Source: a virus
Virus record (IMG/VR): IMGVR_UViG_3300000117_000057
Coordinates: 1-43,409 of that record
Strand: one strand, 5' to 3'
Length of the DNA stretch: 43,409 bases
Shown: positions 33,290-41,748 of the stretch, piece by piece
How positions within the stretch are numbered: position 1 is the first letter of the stretch
Layout of the letters: each line of letters starts with the position of its first letter
Position numbers and translations under genes: made by a program
The notes under the pieces: model-generated
Told to the model about the DNA's origin: nothing
Seen by the model: the letters and a program-made list of their open reading frames with translations, nothing else
Databases searched by the model: none

Positions 33290-35305
33290 ATGGAAAAATT
33301 TAAGTTATCAGAAAATTTTATAAATAAATTTAAAAGAAAAAAAGCACCATTCGGTTTTAACGGATTAGGTGAATTAGTTTACATGAGAACCTATTCAAGA
33401 ATTAAGGAAGATGGGAAGAACGAAAGATGGTGGGAAACCGTCCAACGAGTTGTAGAAGGAACTTATACGATGCAAAAGAATTGGATTGACCAACATCAAT
33501 TAGGGTGGAATCCGTGGCAAGCACAAGCTTCAGCTCAAGATATGTACGAGCGTATATTCACGATGAAGTTTTTGCCACCCGGCCGTGGACTTTGGGCTAT
33601 GGGAACAGCCGTTACCGAAGAAAAAGGTTTGTACGCCGCCCTAAACAATTGTGCATTTGTATCAACATCAACAATCAAAGAAGATTACTCAAAACCATTT
33701 TGTTTCCTTATGGACGCAAGTATGTTAGGTGTGGGTGTAGGATTTGATTGTAAAGGTGCTGGTGAAATAGTAGTTAAAGGAGTTGCAACAGATAGAGATA
33801 ATCAAGTCTATGAAATACCTGATACTCGTGAAGGTTGGGTAGAATCTTTGAAACTACTATTGGAATCCTACTTTCATGGTCAAGCCCCAATGGAGTTTGA
33901 CTACTCAAAGGTTAGACCAGCAGGTGTTCCGATTAAAGGTTTTGGTGGAGTTAGCTCAGGACCCGAACCATTAAAAGAAGTTCATGTAGACATAACAAAA
34001 GTATTAGAGAAAAATAGTGGAGAACCAATTACCGTAACAACTATTGTGGACATAATGAACCTTATTGGTAAATGTGTTGTAGCAGGAAATGTTAGACGAA
34101 CGGCAGAGATTGTGTTTGGTGATCCTTATGATGAAGAATATTTAGATTTAAAGAATTACAAGGTTAATCCACATCGTGACCAATATGGTTGGACATCTAA
34201 CAATAGTATATTTGCTGAGTTAGGTATGGATTATACAGAGGCAGCAGAAAGAATTAAGGATAATGGAGAACCAGGATTTGCATGGTTAGAAAATATGAGA
34301 AAGTATTCTCGTATGAAGAATGGTGGAGATAACAAAGACCATAGAGTTATGGGTGGTAATCCTTGTTTGGAACAATCACTTGAATCCTATGAGTTATGTT
34401 GTTTGGTAGAAACATTTCCTGATAATCATGATTCATTAGAGGATTATCAAAGAACATTAAAATATGCTTATCTATATGCTAAATCAGTAACATTGGGTAA
34501 AACTCATTGGAGTGATACCAATAGAGTTATGTTAAGAAACAGAAGAATTGGATGTAGTGTAAGTGGAGTAGCTCAGTTTATTACGAATAGAGGTTTAGAT
34601 GAGTTAAAGAATTGGTTAGAGGCTGGATACGATACAATACAAGAGTGGGATAAGATGTATAGTGATTGGTTCGCTATTCCAAAGTCAATCAAAACCACAA
34701 GTGTTAAACCAAGTGGAACGGTTTCGTTGTTAGCAGGAGCTACACCAGGATTACACTATCCTGAATCAAGATTTTATACAAGAAGAATTAGGGTTTCTAA
34801 ACATTCAGAATTATTAGAACCCATGAAAAGAGCAGGTTATAAAATAGAACCAGCATTTGGTTCAGAAGATACCACAATGGTTGTTGAAGTACCAGTTGAT
34901 GTGGGAGAAGGAATTAGAACCGTGGGTGAGTTATCCATATGGGAACAATTCAGTTTAGCAGCTTTCCTACAAAGACATTGGGCTGATAACCAAGTTAGTT
35001 GTACAGTTACATTCGATCCTGAAACAGAGGGTGGACAAATACCATCTGTTTTGAATTATTATCAGTATCATCTAAAGGGAATATCTCTTTTACCAAGACA
35101 TGAGTTAGGTGCTTACAAACAAATGCCTTACGAGTCAATTGATGAAAAGGAATATAACAAACAAGTTAAGAAACTTGGAAAACTATCCTTTGGAGTAATA
35201 AACAACGAGGAAGCAAACATAGAGAAATTTTGTGATGGAGATTTTTGTGATGTGGATATTGTTCCTACTACGGGTGATAATGACGACCATGTGGACACGA
35301 ATTAA
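33290..35305 (+). CDS. nrdJ: Class II (adenosylcobalamin-dependent) ribonucleotide reductase, monomeric type
   Basis: A 671-residue enzyme making deoxyribonucleotides with a B12-generated thiyl radical. Catalytic residues visible: NNCAF (Cys121), NPCLE (357-361; Cys359 and Glu361) and 'YELC' (Cys370), plus a C-terminal redox pair CDGDFC (Cys648/Cys653). The N-terminus (PPGRGLWAMG, LMDASMLGVGVGFDCKG) and the lack of a partner subunit fit the monomeric class II type; no nrdA/nrdB or nrdD was seen. It needs no oxygen but depends on cobalamin, which is relevant to the TonB-dependent receptor directly downstream. Confidence 0.9.
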   Translation: MEKFKLSENFINKFKRKKAPFGFNGLGELVYMRTYSRIKEDGKNERWWETVQRVVEGTYTMQKNWIDQHQLGWNPWQAQASAQDMYERIFTMKFLPPGRGLWAMGTAVTEEKGLYAALNNCAFVSTSTIKEDYSKPFCFLMDASMLGVGVGFDCKGAGEIVVKGVATDRDNQVYEIPDTREGWVESLKLLLESYFHGQAPMEFDYSKVRPAGVPIKGFGGVSSGPEPLKEVHVDITKVLEKNSGEPITVTTIVDIMNLIGKCVVAGNVRRTAEIVFGDPYDEEYLDLKNYKVNPHRDQYGWTSNNSIFAELGMDYTEAAERIKDNGEPGFAWLENMRKYSRMKNGGDNKDHRVMGGNPCLEQSLESYELCCLVETFPDNHDSLEDYQRTLKYAYLYAKSVTLGKTHWSDTNRVMLRNRRIGCSVSGVAQFITNRGLDELKNWLEAGYDTIQEWDKMYSDWFAIPKSIKTTSVKPSGTVSLLAGATPGLHYPESRFYTRRIRVSKHSELLEPMKRAGYKIEPAFGSEDTTMVVEVPVDVGEGIRTVGELSIWEQFSLAAFLQRHWADNQVSCTVTFDPETEGGQIPSVLNYYQYHLKGISLLPRHELGAYKQMPYESIDEKEYNKQVKKLGKLSFGVINNEEANIEKFCDGDFCDVDIVPTTGDNDDHVDTN

Positions 35306-35331
35306 TATTTCACATACAAGAAAAGAAGCGG

Positions 35332-35365
35332 ATAGGCAGCTGACACACCTATAGAAAAATGTGTC
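35332..35365 (+). promoter_or_regulatory. H-type pseudoknot in the leader of the TonB receptor gene
   Basis: ATAGG (35332-35336) pairs with CCTAT (35348-35352), and its loop segment GACACA (35342-35347) pairs with TGTGTC (35360-35365). The two helices abut with no gap, loop 1 is 5 bases and loop 3 is A-rich (AGAAAAA), as in small pseudoknot riboswitches such as preQ1-I and SAM-II. The ribosome site GAGGAGA lies about 12 bases further on. Regulation of the receptor by a ligand or protein is inferred. Confidence 0.5.
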
Positions 35366-35390
35366 TTAACTAAAAACGAGGAGAACGTTA

Positions 35391-38216
35391 ATGAATAAAC
35401 GTAATCTATTAATATCATTATTGATGACAGCAGGATTGTTTGCACAAACTATCGTTGGAGTTGTTAATGGTGGTACTGAACCATTGGTTGGAGCAAATGT
35501 TGCTGTTGTAGGAACTGATAAAGGTGGTGTAACAGATGAATCTGGTAATTACACTATTGATGTCGGAACTGAAGGCACATACACATTAACTGCTTCATTC
35601 ATTGGATACTCATCTGCAACATTTGATGTTGAGGTGGGTGATATAGTTGGAACACTCAACTTCGATTTAGAAGAAGATGTTTTAACCATGTCGGCACTTG
35701 AAGTTTTAGCATCGAGAGCTGATGAAAAAACACCTGTTGCTTACACAACGATTAGTAAAGAGGATATGGAAGTTCGTCTTGGTTCACAAGATATTCCAAT
35801 GGCCTTAAACACTACTCCAAGTGTATACGCAACTCAACAAGGTGGTGGTGCGGGTGATGCTCGTATCAATGTTCGTGGTTTCAACCAACGAAATGTAGCA
35901 GTGATGATAAACGGTGTTCCTCAAAATGATATGGAGAACGGATGGGTTTATTGGTCTAATTGGGATGGAGTTGCAGATGCAGCAGAATCAATTCAGATGC
36001 AAAGAGGCCTGTCAGCTGTTAATCTAGCTACACCTTCAATCGGTGGAACAATGAACATCATAACAAGTCCTGCATCTCAAGACAAAGGTGGGAAGTTCAA
36101 ACAAGAAAGTGGGGCAGGTGGTTTTCTAAAAACTACTTTAAACTATAATTCAGGTTTAATCGCTGACAAACTAGCACTTAGTGGAACGATAGTTCGTAAA
36201 ACTGGTGATGGTATCATTGATGGAACTTGGACAGATGCTTGGGCTTACTATCTTGGTAGTTCTTTTCAGTTAAATGATAAGAACCGATTTGAGTTGTATG
36301 CGATAGGAGCTCCACAGCGTCATGGTCAGAACCTTTACAAACAAAATGTAATGGCATATGACAAAGAGTTTGCAAAAGAAATAGCCGATTATAAAGGACT
36401 TTCTGCAGCAGATTCTGATGAAGATGGAACAAGTGATTGGGATGAGTATGTAGCAAAATTCACTAACGAAGTTGGTGATGACGCAGGTAGACTTTTTAAT
36501 CAAAATGTCGCACCTATCAATCCTAATTATAATGGACAACAATATTGGTATATGTATGGAGACAAAACAACCGATAGATTTAGTCCTAACTTCCTCAATG
36601 AAAGAGAAAACTTCTTTCATAAACCATTAGTCAACCTTAACCATTTCCTAACAATAAACGATAAGACTCGTTTGAGTTCAGTTGCTTATTGGAGTGGTGG
36701 TTCAGGTGGTGGAACAGGAACCTATGGTAGAATTCCTACACTTGATGTTGATGGTAATCTCGGTGATGACGACTATAAATTCTATTATGGTGGAAGTCCT
36801 TGGACGCGTGATTGGAATACATTGATTGACTACAACTCTGGTGATTCAGATACAGTTTATGTAGACAAAAGAGCTATTCCAAGAACTCATGGTGATGGAA
36901 ATAATCAATCTGTTGGTATTCTTAGAAATAGTATCAATCGACAAGGAACATATGGACTCATTTCAAAACTTAACCACAAGGTTAATGATGAACTTGAAGT
37001 TCAAGTTGGTATCGATTGGAGAACTGCTGAAATCGAACACGCACGTGAAGTTCGTGATTTATTAGGTGGTGATTACTATATGGATTACTCGGATGATAAT
37101 CATGCTGATGGTAAGAAAGCTGGATTAGGTGACATAATCGCATATCACAATCATACTACGGTTGATTGGTTAGGTGGATTCGTTCAAGGTAATTATACCG
37201 CAGACAAGTTAAACCTATATGGTATGGCTGGTCTTTCAGGTATCAAATACACTTATCAGGATCACTTTACAGTTGAAAATGAGTTGATTGAAGCAGACGC
37301 TATCATAACTTCTCAGTTCAAAGGTGGAGCAGTTTATGATATAGACGATAATGTTAGTTTGTTTGGTAATATTGGTTTAGTAGAAAAACCACCTATTATG
37401 GATAATGTAATATACAATGATGGAACTGTCGCTTCAGATCCTGCTAATGAAAAATTTATTAGCACGGAGGCGGGTGTCAATTTCCGTTCTGAAAAATTTG
37501 CTGTAAAGGCAAATGTATATAACACAGATTGGAAAGATAGAAACCTTACTAAATCCGTAACCACGGGACAAGGTGACTCAGGTGATACTGATGTTATCTT
37601 TCTAACTGGTGTAAACCAAAAACATCAAGGACTTGAAGTAGAAGTTACTTCACAAGTTCACGATATTTTTAGGGTAGATGCAGCAATTAGTCTTGGTAGC
37701 TGGAAGTTCGATGGTGATGCAGATGGTAAATATCAAGAAAATGAATATGATGAACAAGGTAATGTAAGTGGTCTAACCACTACTGATTATCAATATGCAC
37801 TCGATGGATTGTATGTTGGTGATATGCCACAAACATCATATGTTTTCGGTGGAACTTTAACTCCTATCAAGGGACTTAAAATACAAGCACTATATAACAT
37901 CTATGATAATAACTACTCTGATTGGAGTCCTGATTCTCGTGAGGTTGATGGTGATGTAGATAGAGAACAAGTTTGGAAAGCTCCTGGCTATTCTAAAGTT
38001 GACCTACATGCAGCATACGACTTACCAGAATGGAATGGTTTAAAACCACAGGTCTTTGCTCATGTATTTAACGCATTAGATGCAGTATATGTTCAAGACG
38101 CAGTTGACCATAGTCAATATAATAGTTTTGGTGACAAGGTTCACGCAGCACACAACGCTGAAGTGTTTCTTGGAACACCAAGATATTTTAATGTTGGACT
38201 AAGTGTTAATTTCTAA
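35391..38216 (+). CDS. TonB-dependent outer-membrane receptor carried by the phage
   Basis: A complete 941-residue receptor that would import a scarce ligand across the outer membrane using TonB energy. Residues 1-19 are a signal peptide (LLISLLMTAGLFAQ). Residues ~20-97 form a carboxypeptidase-regulatory-like beta domain (PLVGANV, 'TDESGNYTI'). The plug (~110-225) has 'INVRGFNQRNVAVMINGVPQND' and 'IGGTMNIIT'. The remaining ~700 residues are alternating barrel strands, ending in Phe (NVGLSVNF). This domain order is typical of Bacteroidota and relatives. It follows nrdJ by 85 bases and ends at a strong terminator. Ligand unknown; cobalamin, siderophore or glycan are possible. Confidence 0.93.
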   Translation: MNKRNLLISLLMTAGLFAQTIVGVVNGGTEPLVGANVAVVGTDKGGVTDESGNYTIDVGTEGTYTLTASFIGYSSATFDVEVGDIVGTLNFDLEEDVLTMSALEVLASRADEKTPVAYTTISKEDMEVRLGSQDIPMALNTTPSVYATQQGGGAGDARINVRGFNQRNVAVMINGVPQNDMENGWVYWSNWDGVADAAESIQMQRGLSAVNLATPSIGGTMNIITSPASQDKGGKFKQESGAGGFLKTTLNYNSGLIADKLALSGTIVRKTGDGIIDGTWTDAWAYYLGSSFQLNDKNRFELYAIGAPQRHGQNLYKQNVMAYDKEFAKEIADYKGLSAADSDEDGTSDWDEYVAKFTNEVGDDAGRLFNQNVAPINPNYNGQQYWYMYGDKTTDRFSPNFLNERENFFHKPLVNLNHFLTINDKTRLSSVAYWSGGSGGGTGTYGRIPTLDVDGNLGDDDYKFYYGGSPWTRDWNTLIDYNSGDSDTVYVDKRAIPRTHGDGNNQSVGILRNSINRQGTYGLISKLNHKVNDELEVQVGIDWRTAEIEHAREVRDLLGGDYYMDYSDDNHADGKKAGLGDIIAYHNHTTVDWLGGFVQGNYTADKLNLYGMAGLSGIKYTYQDHFTVENELIEADAIITSQFKGGAVYDIDDNVSLFGNIGLVEKPPIMDNVIYNDGTVASDPANEKFISTEAGVNFRSEKFAVKANVYNTDWKDRNLTKSVTTGQGDSGDTDVIFLTGVNQKHQGLEVEVTSQVHDIFRVDAAISLGSWKFDGDADGKYQENEYDEQGNVSGLTTTDYQYALDGLYVGDMPQTSYVFGGTLTPIKGLKIQALYNIYDNNYSDWSPDSREVDGDVDREQVWKAPGYSKVDLHAAYDLPEWNGLKPQVFAHVFNALDAVYVQDAVDHSQYNSFGDKVHAAHNAEVFLGTPRYFNVGLSVNF

Positions 38217-38228
38217 AACAATAAACTT

Positions 38229-38258
38229 AGGGGGATTGAAACACATCCCCCTTTTTTT
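38229..38258 (+). terminator. Strong rho-independent terminator after the receptor gene
   Basis: AGGGGGAT (38229-38236) pairs perfectly with ATCCCCCT (38245-38252) around an 8-base loop and is followed by a T run to 38258. It ends the helicase-reductase-receptor transcript. Confidence 0.92.
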
Positions 38259-38277
38259 ATAAAACCAGTAGGTTATA

Positions 38278-38391
38278 ATGATTAAACAAACCGACACGAT
38301 GGATTTATTTGAGATATATGATTATATCAATAAGTTAGAGAAAAGAATTAAAAAGTTAGAAATTAAATCGAGATATAAAAAAAAGAAATAA
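38278..38391 (+). CDS. 37-residue basic coiled-coil-like ORF
   Basis: ATG 38278 is preceded by TAGG and reads 37 codons (MIKQTDTMDLFEIYDYIN..., ending KKKK). The middle has a heptad-like pattern (INKLEKRIKKLEIK), so a short helical or coiled-coil peptide is likely. It lies between the receptor terminator and the polymerase promoter; no other feature explains this 246-base gap. Expression is uncertain. Confidence 0.4.
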   Translation: MIKQTDTMDLFEIYDYINKLEKRIKKLEIKSRYKKKK

Positions 38392-38403
38392 GGCAAAAAG
38401 TCC

Positions 38404-38432
38404 TTGACTTTAATAGTTTTTATTCGTAAGTT
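38404..38432 (+). promoter_or_regulatory. Sigma70-type promoter of the DNA polymerase gene
   Basis: TTGACT (38404-38409), a 17-base spacer ending ATTCG, and TAAGTT (38427-38432). It matches the promoters at 26592, 27084 and 27656 and would start RNA near 38439, giving a short leader with GGGGAAG before the TTG start. Confidence 0.75.
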
Positions 38433-38462
38433 CTAACACGAAATAAATGGGGAAGTGCATAG

Positions 38463-40976
38463 TTGTATCAAAATATATATTACGATAGTTCAAAAAGAAA
38501 AGTCCACATTTGGGATGATAAAAGTGGTCATGTTATAGTTCCATTCAAAAAATACGCATATGTTAAAGACTCATACGGAACTCATGTTTCTTTGTATGGG
38601 GATAGATTAAAAAAAATATACAAGTGGGAGAGGGATGTAGAAGGATTACACGAAAGTGATATTAATCCTGAAACACGAACTCTCATTGATATGTATACCA
38701 ATAGTGAAGAACCATCGACAGGACATAAGACGATGGTAATCGATATCGAGGTCGAGGTGACCGAAGGTTTTCCAAGTCCTAAGAAGGCAGAAAACAAGAT
38801 TACATCTATTGCTGTTTATGATGACCAACAACAGAAATATCTATGTTTTGTATTGGATGAAAAACATAAACTGAAACACGATATGGAATGGGGTAAGAAT
38901 GAGGTAGTAAAAACCTATTCAGAAGAAACCTCACTACTTAAAAGTTTTCTAAAATATTATTTGGCACTAAGACCAAGTATTATAACAGGTTGGAACATAG
39001 ATGGTTTTGACATACCATATCTTTACAATAGAATATACAACACTATGGGTGAAGATATAGCTAATTGTCTATCACCAATCTCACAAGTCTATTGGAATAA
39101 ATATCGAGAACGATATATGATAGCAGGTGTGAGTTGTTTAGATTATCTGATGTTATATAAGAATTTTACATTTAGTTCTAAACCAAGTTATAGGTTAGAT
39201 GACATTGGAGTGTCTGAGGTTGGAACATCTAAGATTTCATACGAAGGAACACTTAACGATTTATATGAAAACCACTTAACTGATTTTGTAAAATACAACA
39301 TTCATGATGTTAGGATTGTAAAAAAGTTAGATGATAAGTTAGATTTTATTGATGTGTGTCGAGGAATTTGTCATGTAGGTCATGTTCCTTATGAGGACAT
39401 TGTTTATGACTCTCGATTTCTTGAAGGTGCCATATTAGTGTATCTAAAGAAACTTGGTGTTGTTGCACCAAATAAACCACCAAGAAAAGAGGAAGGTGAG
39501 TTCAAGAAAAAGTTTGCAGGAGCTTATGTTCAGGACCCACAAAAAGGTAAACACGATTGGGTTTATGATTTGGATATCACGAGTATGTATCCATCAATTA
39601 TTATGAGTTTAAACATATCACCTGAAACTAAATTGGGTAAGGTTATTGGTTGGAATCCAAAAGAATTTTTAAAGAAAGATAATAAGAAAACCTATACTAT
39701 TAAGATGGGGGATAAAATCAAAGGTCAACTTACGGAAGTTGAACTACAAGATTATTTTGATAAAAATCAAATATCGATATCTAATAATGGTATTATGTAT
39801 AGAACTGATAAACAAGGATTAATTCCAACTCTATTATCAGAATGGTTTGATAAGAGAAAAGAATTTAGAAAGTTGGCAAAGAAGTTTGGTGATGAGGGTA
39901 ATGAAGAACAATATGGATATTTCAATAGACGACAGCATATTCAAAAAATTGTATTGAACTCTATGTATGGTGTATTGGGTTTACCTGTATTTAGGTTTTA
40001 TGATTTAGATAACGCTGAAGCTACTACACTTACAGGTCAAGAGTTAATTAAGTTTACCAAGAAACTCGGTAATCACTTTTACAATAATGAGTTGGGAACT
40101 AACAAAGACTATTGTATTTACATTGATACTGATTCAGTTTTTTATTCAGCAGTTCCATTGGTGAAGAAACGATTTCCAAATACAGAGCTGAGTGATGTGA
40201 TGATGACTCAGAGAATCAACGAGATAGCAACAGAAGTTCAATCCTATTTAAATAAAAGTTACGATTACTTCGCACAGAAGTTCTGTAATCTTGACATTCA
40301 TAGATTTGAGATTAAGCAGGAGATTGTAGCTAAAGCTGGTTTGTTTATTGTGAAGAAAAGATATGGTATGAAGATTATCTCGGATAATGGTGTTCAAGTA
40401 AACAAGACTATGGTAAAGGGTTTAGATACGGTTCGTAGTAACTTCGCTCCATCTTTTAGAAAGTTGCTGTCTGATGTATTGGATGATATTTTAGCAAGTG
40501 TTCCAAAGGATAAGGTAGACCATCGGATAACAAGATTTAGAAAGAACCTTAGATATAGTCCGTTGGATGACATCTCATCTCCAACAGGAGTAAAGGGGAT
40601 ATGGAAATACCTACAAAGAAATAGTGAAAATACAACAGCTTTTTCAGAGACAAAGAAGGGATGTCCTGTTCATGTTAAAGCTTCAATAGCATACAATGAC
40701 TTGGTTAGATATTTTGGTCAAGATAAGAAGTATGGATTTATAAATAATGGTGATAAGATTCGTTGGGTGTATTTAAAAAATAATCCGTTAGGTTTAAGGG
40801 TTGTTGCTTACAAAGGTTATGAGGACCCACCTGAGATTATGCAGTTCATCAAAGATACGATGGATATAGATAAAATCTACGACCAAGCACTAACTAAAAA
40901 AATACAGATGTTTTATGATTGTTTGAGATGGGGTAAGCCTGTTGATAAAGAACAAACAATAGAAAGATTTTTTTGA
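38463..40976 (+). CDS. Replicative DNA polymerase, family B (T4 gp43-like)
   Basis: An 837-residue polymerase with 3'-5' proofreading; T4 gp43 has 898 residues. The exonuclease Exo I motif is DIEVEV (Asp94/Glu96), followed by 'IITGWNIDGFDIPYLYNR' (Exo II) and 'YNIHDVRIVKKLD' (Exo III). Polymerase motif A is DLDITSMYPSII (369-380), motif B 'KIVLNSMYGVLG' and motif C YIDTDSV (553-559). The C-terminal 'DKEQTIERFF' resembles the clamp-binding tail of T4-like polymerases. The likely start is TTG 38463 with GGGGAAG before it. The clamp gene follows. Confidence 0.94.
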   Translation: MYQNIYYDSSKRKVHIWDDKSGHVIVPFKKYAYVKDSYGTHVSLYGDRLKKIYKWERDVEGLHESDINPETRTLIDMYTNSEEPSTGHKTMVIDIEVEVTEGFPSPKKAENKITSIAVYDDQQQKYLCFVLDEKHKLKHDMEWGKNEVVKTYSEETSLLKSFLKYYLALRPSIITGWNIDGFDIPYLYNRIYNTMGEDIANCLSPISQVYWNKYRERYMIAGVSCLDYLMLYKNFTFSSKPSYRLDDIGVSEVGTSKISYEGTLNDLYENHLTDFVKYNIHDVRIVKKLDDKLDFIDVCRGICHVGHVPYEDIVYDSRFLEGAILVYLKKLGVVAPNKPPRKEEGEFKKKFAGAYVQDPQKGKHDWVYDLDITSMYPSIIMSLNISPETKLGKVIGWNPKEFLKKDNKKTYTIKMGDKIKGQLTEVELQDYFDKNQISISNNGIMYRTDKQGLIPTLLSEWFDKRKEFRKLAKKFGDEGNEEQYGYFNRRQHIQKIVLNSMYGVLGLPVFRFYDLDNAEATTLTGQELIKFTKKLGNHFYNNELGTNKDYCIYIDTDSVFYSAVPLVKKRFPNTELSDVMMTQRINEIATEVQSYLNKSYDYFAQKFCNLDIHRFEIKQEIVAKAGLFIVKKRYGMKIISDNGVQVNKTMVKGLDTVRSNFAPSFRKLLSDVLDDILASVPKDKVDHRITRFRKNLRYSPLDDISSPTGVKGIWKYLQRNSENTTAFSETKKGCPVHVKASIAYNDLVRYFGQDKKYGFINNGDKIRWVYLKNNPLGLRVVAYKGYEDPPEIMQFIKDTMDIDKIYDQALTKKIQMFYDCLRWGKPVDKEQTIERFF

Positions 40977-41028
40977 TTTTGAGAAAACTTGTATATATGT
41001 ATATACAGAATAATAAGGAGAATGATAA

Positions 41029-41748
41029 ATGGAAAAAGTTAAATTAACTCGTTTCATTGACAAGTACCATTTAGGTGGTAATGTAAATGCAGTAGTTATT
41101 AATAGTAAAAATGATAAACTGAATACTCGGTTCATTACAGGCGATAAAGCTCTGTTGGGTGAGTTGACAGTTAATAATTTTACTTTTAGTAATACAGAAC
41201 TCGGTGTCTATGATACAGAACAACTTAGTAAGTTATTAAGTGTTCTATCTGATGATGTTACCTTTGATTTAAAAAGTAGTGGTGATAAAGCTATTGCTCT
41301 TGAAGTTTCAGACCAACATTCATCCGTAAACTTTATGTTGTCGGATAAATCAGTTATCAATCAACCACCAGCTCTAAAAGAACTTCCTGATTTTCAAGTG
41401 AAGATTAAAGTAGACACTCAGTTTATTTTGAGATTTATTAGTGGTAAATCAGCATTAAGTGATACCGACACTTTTACGGTTATCTCTAATGATAATGGAG
41501 TTGAAGTTATAATAGGTTATGCTTCAATAAATACAAATCGTGTTACGATTCCTGTTCAAACAGAAGTTACGAGTAGTATTAAGAATGTATCCTTTAACGC
41601 AAATCTTTTTAAGGATGTGTTAGTGGCGAATAAGGAATGTGAAAGTGCAACACTTGAAGTAAGTGAACAAGGATTAGCTCGTATCAATTTTAAAGTTGAT
41701 GACTATGATGTTACTTACTACTTAGTAGCTGTCCAAGACGTTGATTAA
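41029..41748 (+). CDS. Sliding clamp (T4 gp45-like)
   Basis: A 239-residue ring-forming processivity factor, near T4 gp45 (228 aa). It has the expected two-domain beta/alpha pattern, with 'LGVYDTEQLSKLLSVL' in the first half and 'FNANLFKDVLVANKE' plus 'GLARINFKVDDYDVTYYLVAV' at the C-terminus, all characteristic of gp45. It tethers the polymerase encoded just upstream; in T4-like phages it also supports late transcription. AAGGAG precedes the ATG. Clamp-loader genes are not in the window. Confidence 0.88.
   Translation: MEKVKLTRFIDKYHLGGNVNAVVINSKNDKLNTRFITGDKALLGELTVNNFTFSNTELGVYDTEQLSKLLSVLSDDVTFDLKSSGDKAIALEVSDQHSSVNFMLSDKSVINQPPALKELPDFQVKIKVDTQFILRFISGKSALSDTDTFTVISNDNGVEVIIGYASINTNRVTIPVQTEVTSSIKNVSFNANLFKDVLVANKECESATLEVSEQGLARINFKVDDYDVTYYLVAVQDVD

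Noticed and set aside
35306-35390. Cobalamin riboswitch before the receptor
   Set aside because: The whole gap is 85 bases, too short for the class, and no B12-box-like core was seen; only the small pseudoknot is supported.
36214-36620. Minus-strand ORFs inside the receptor gene
   Set aside because: They are antisense shadows of a clear coding region, with no ribosome sites or promoters.
35391-38216. Receptor gene as host contamination or an assembly chimera
   Set aside because: Strand, spacing, base composition and flanking phage genes are continuous, and its terminator is followed by a phage-type promoter. Read mapping would still be needed to be certain.
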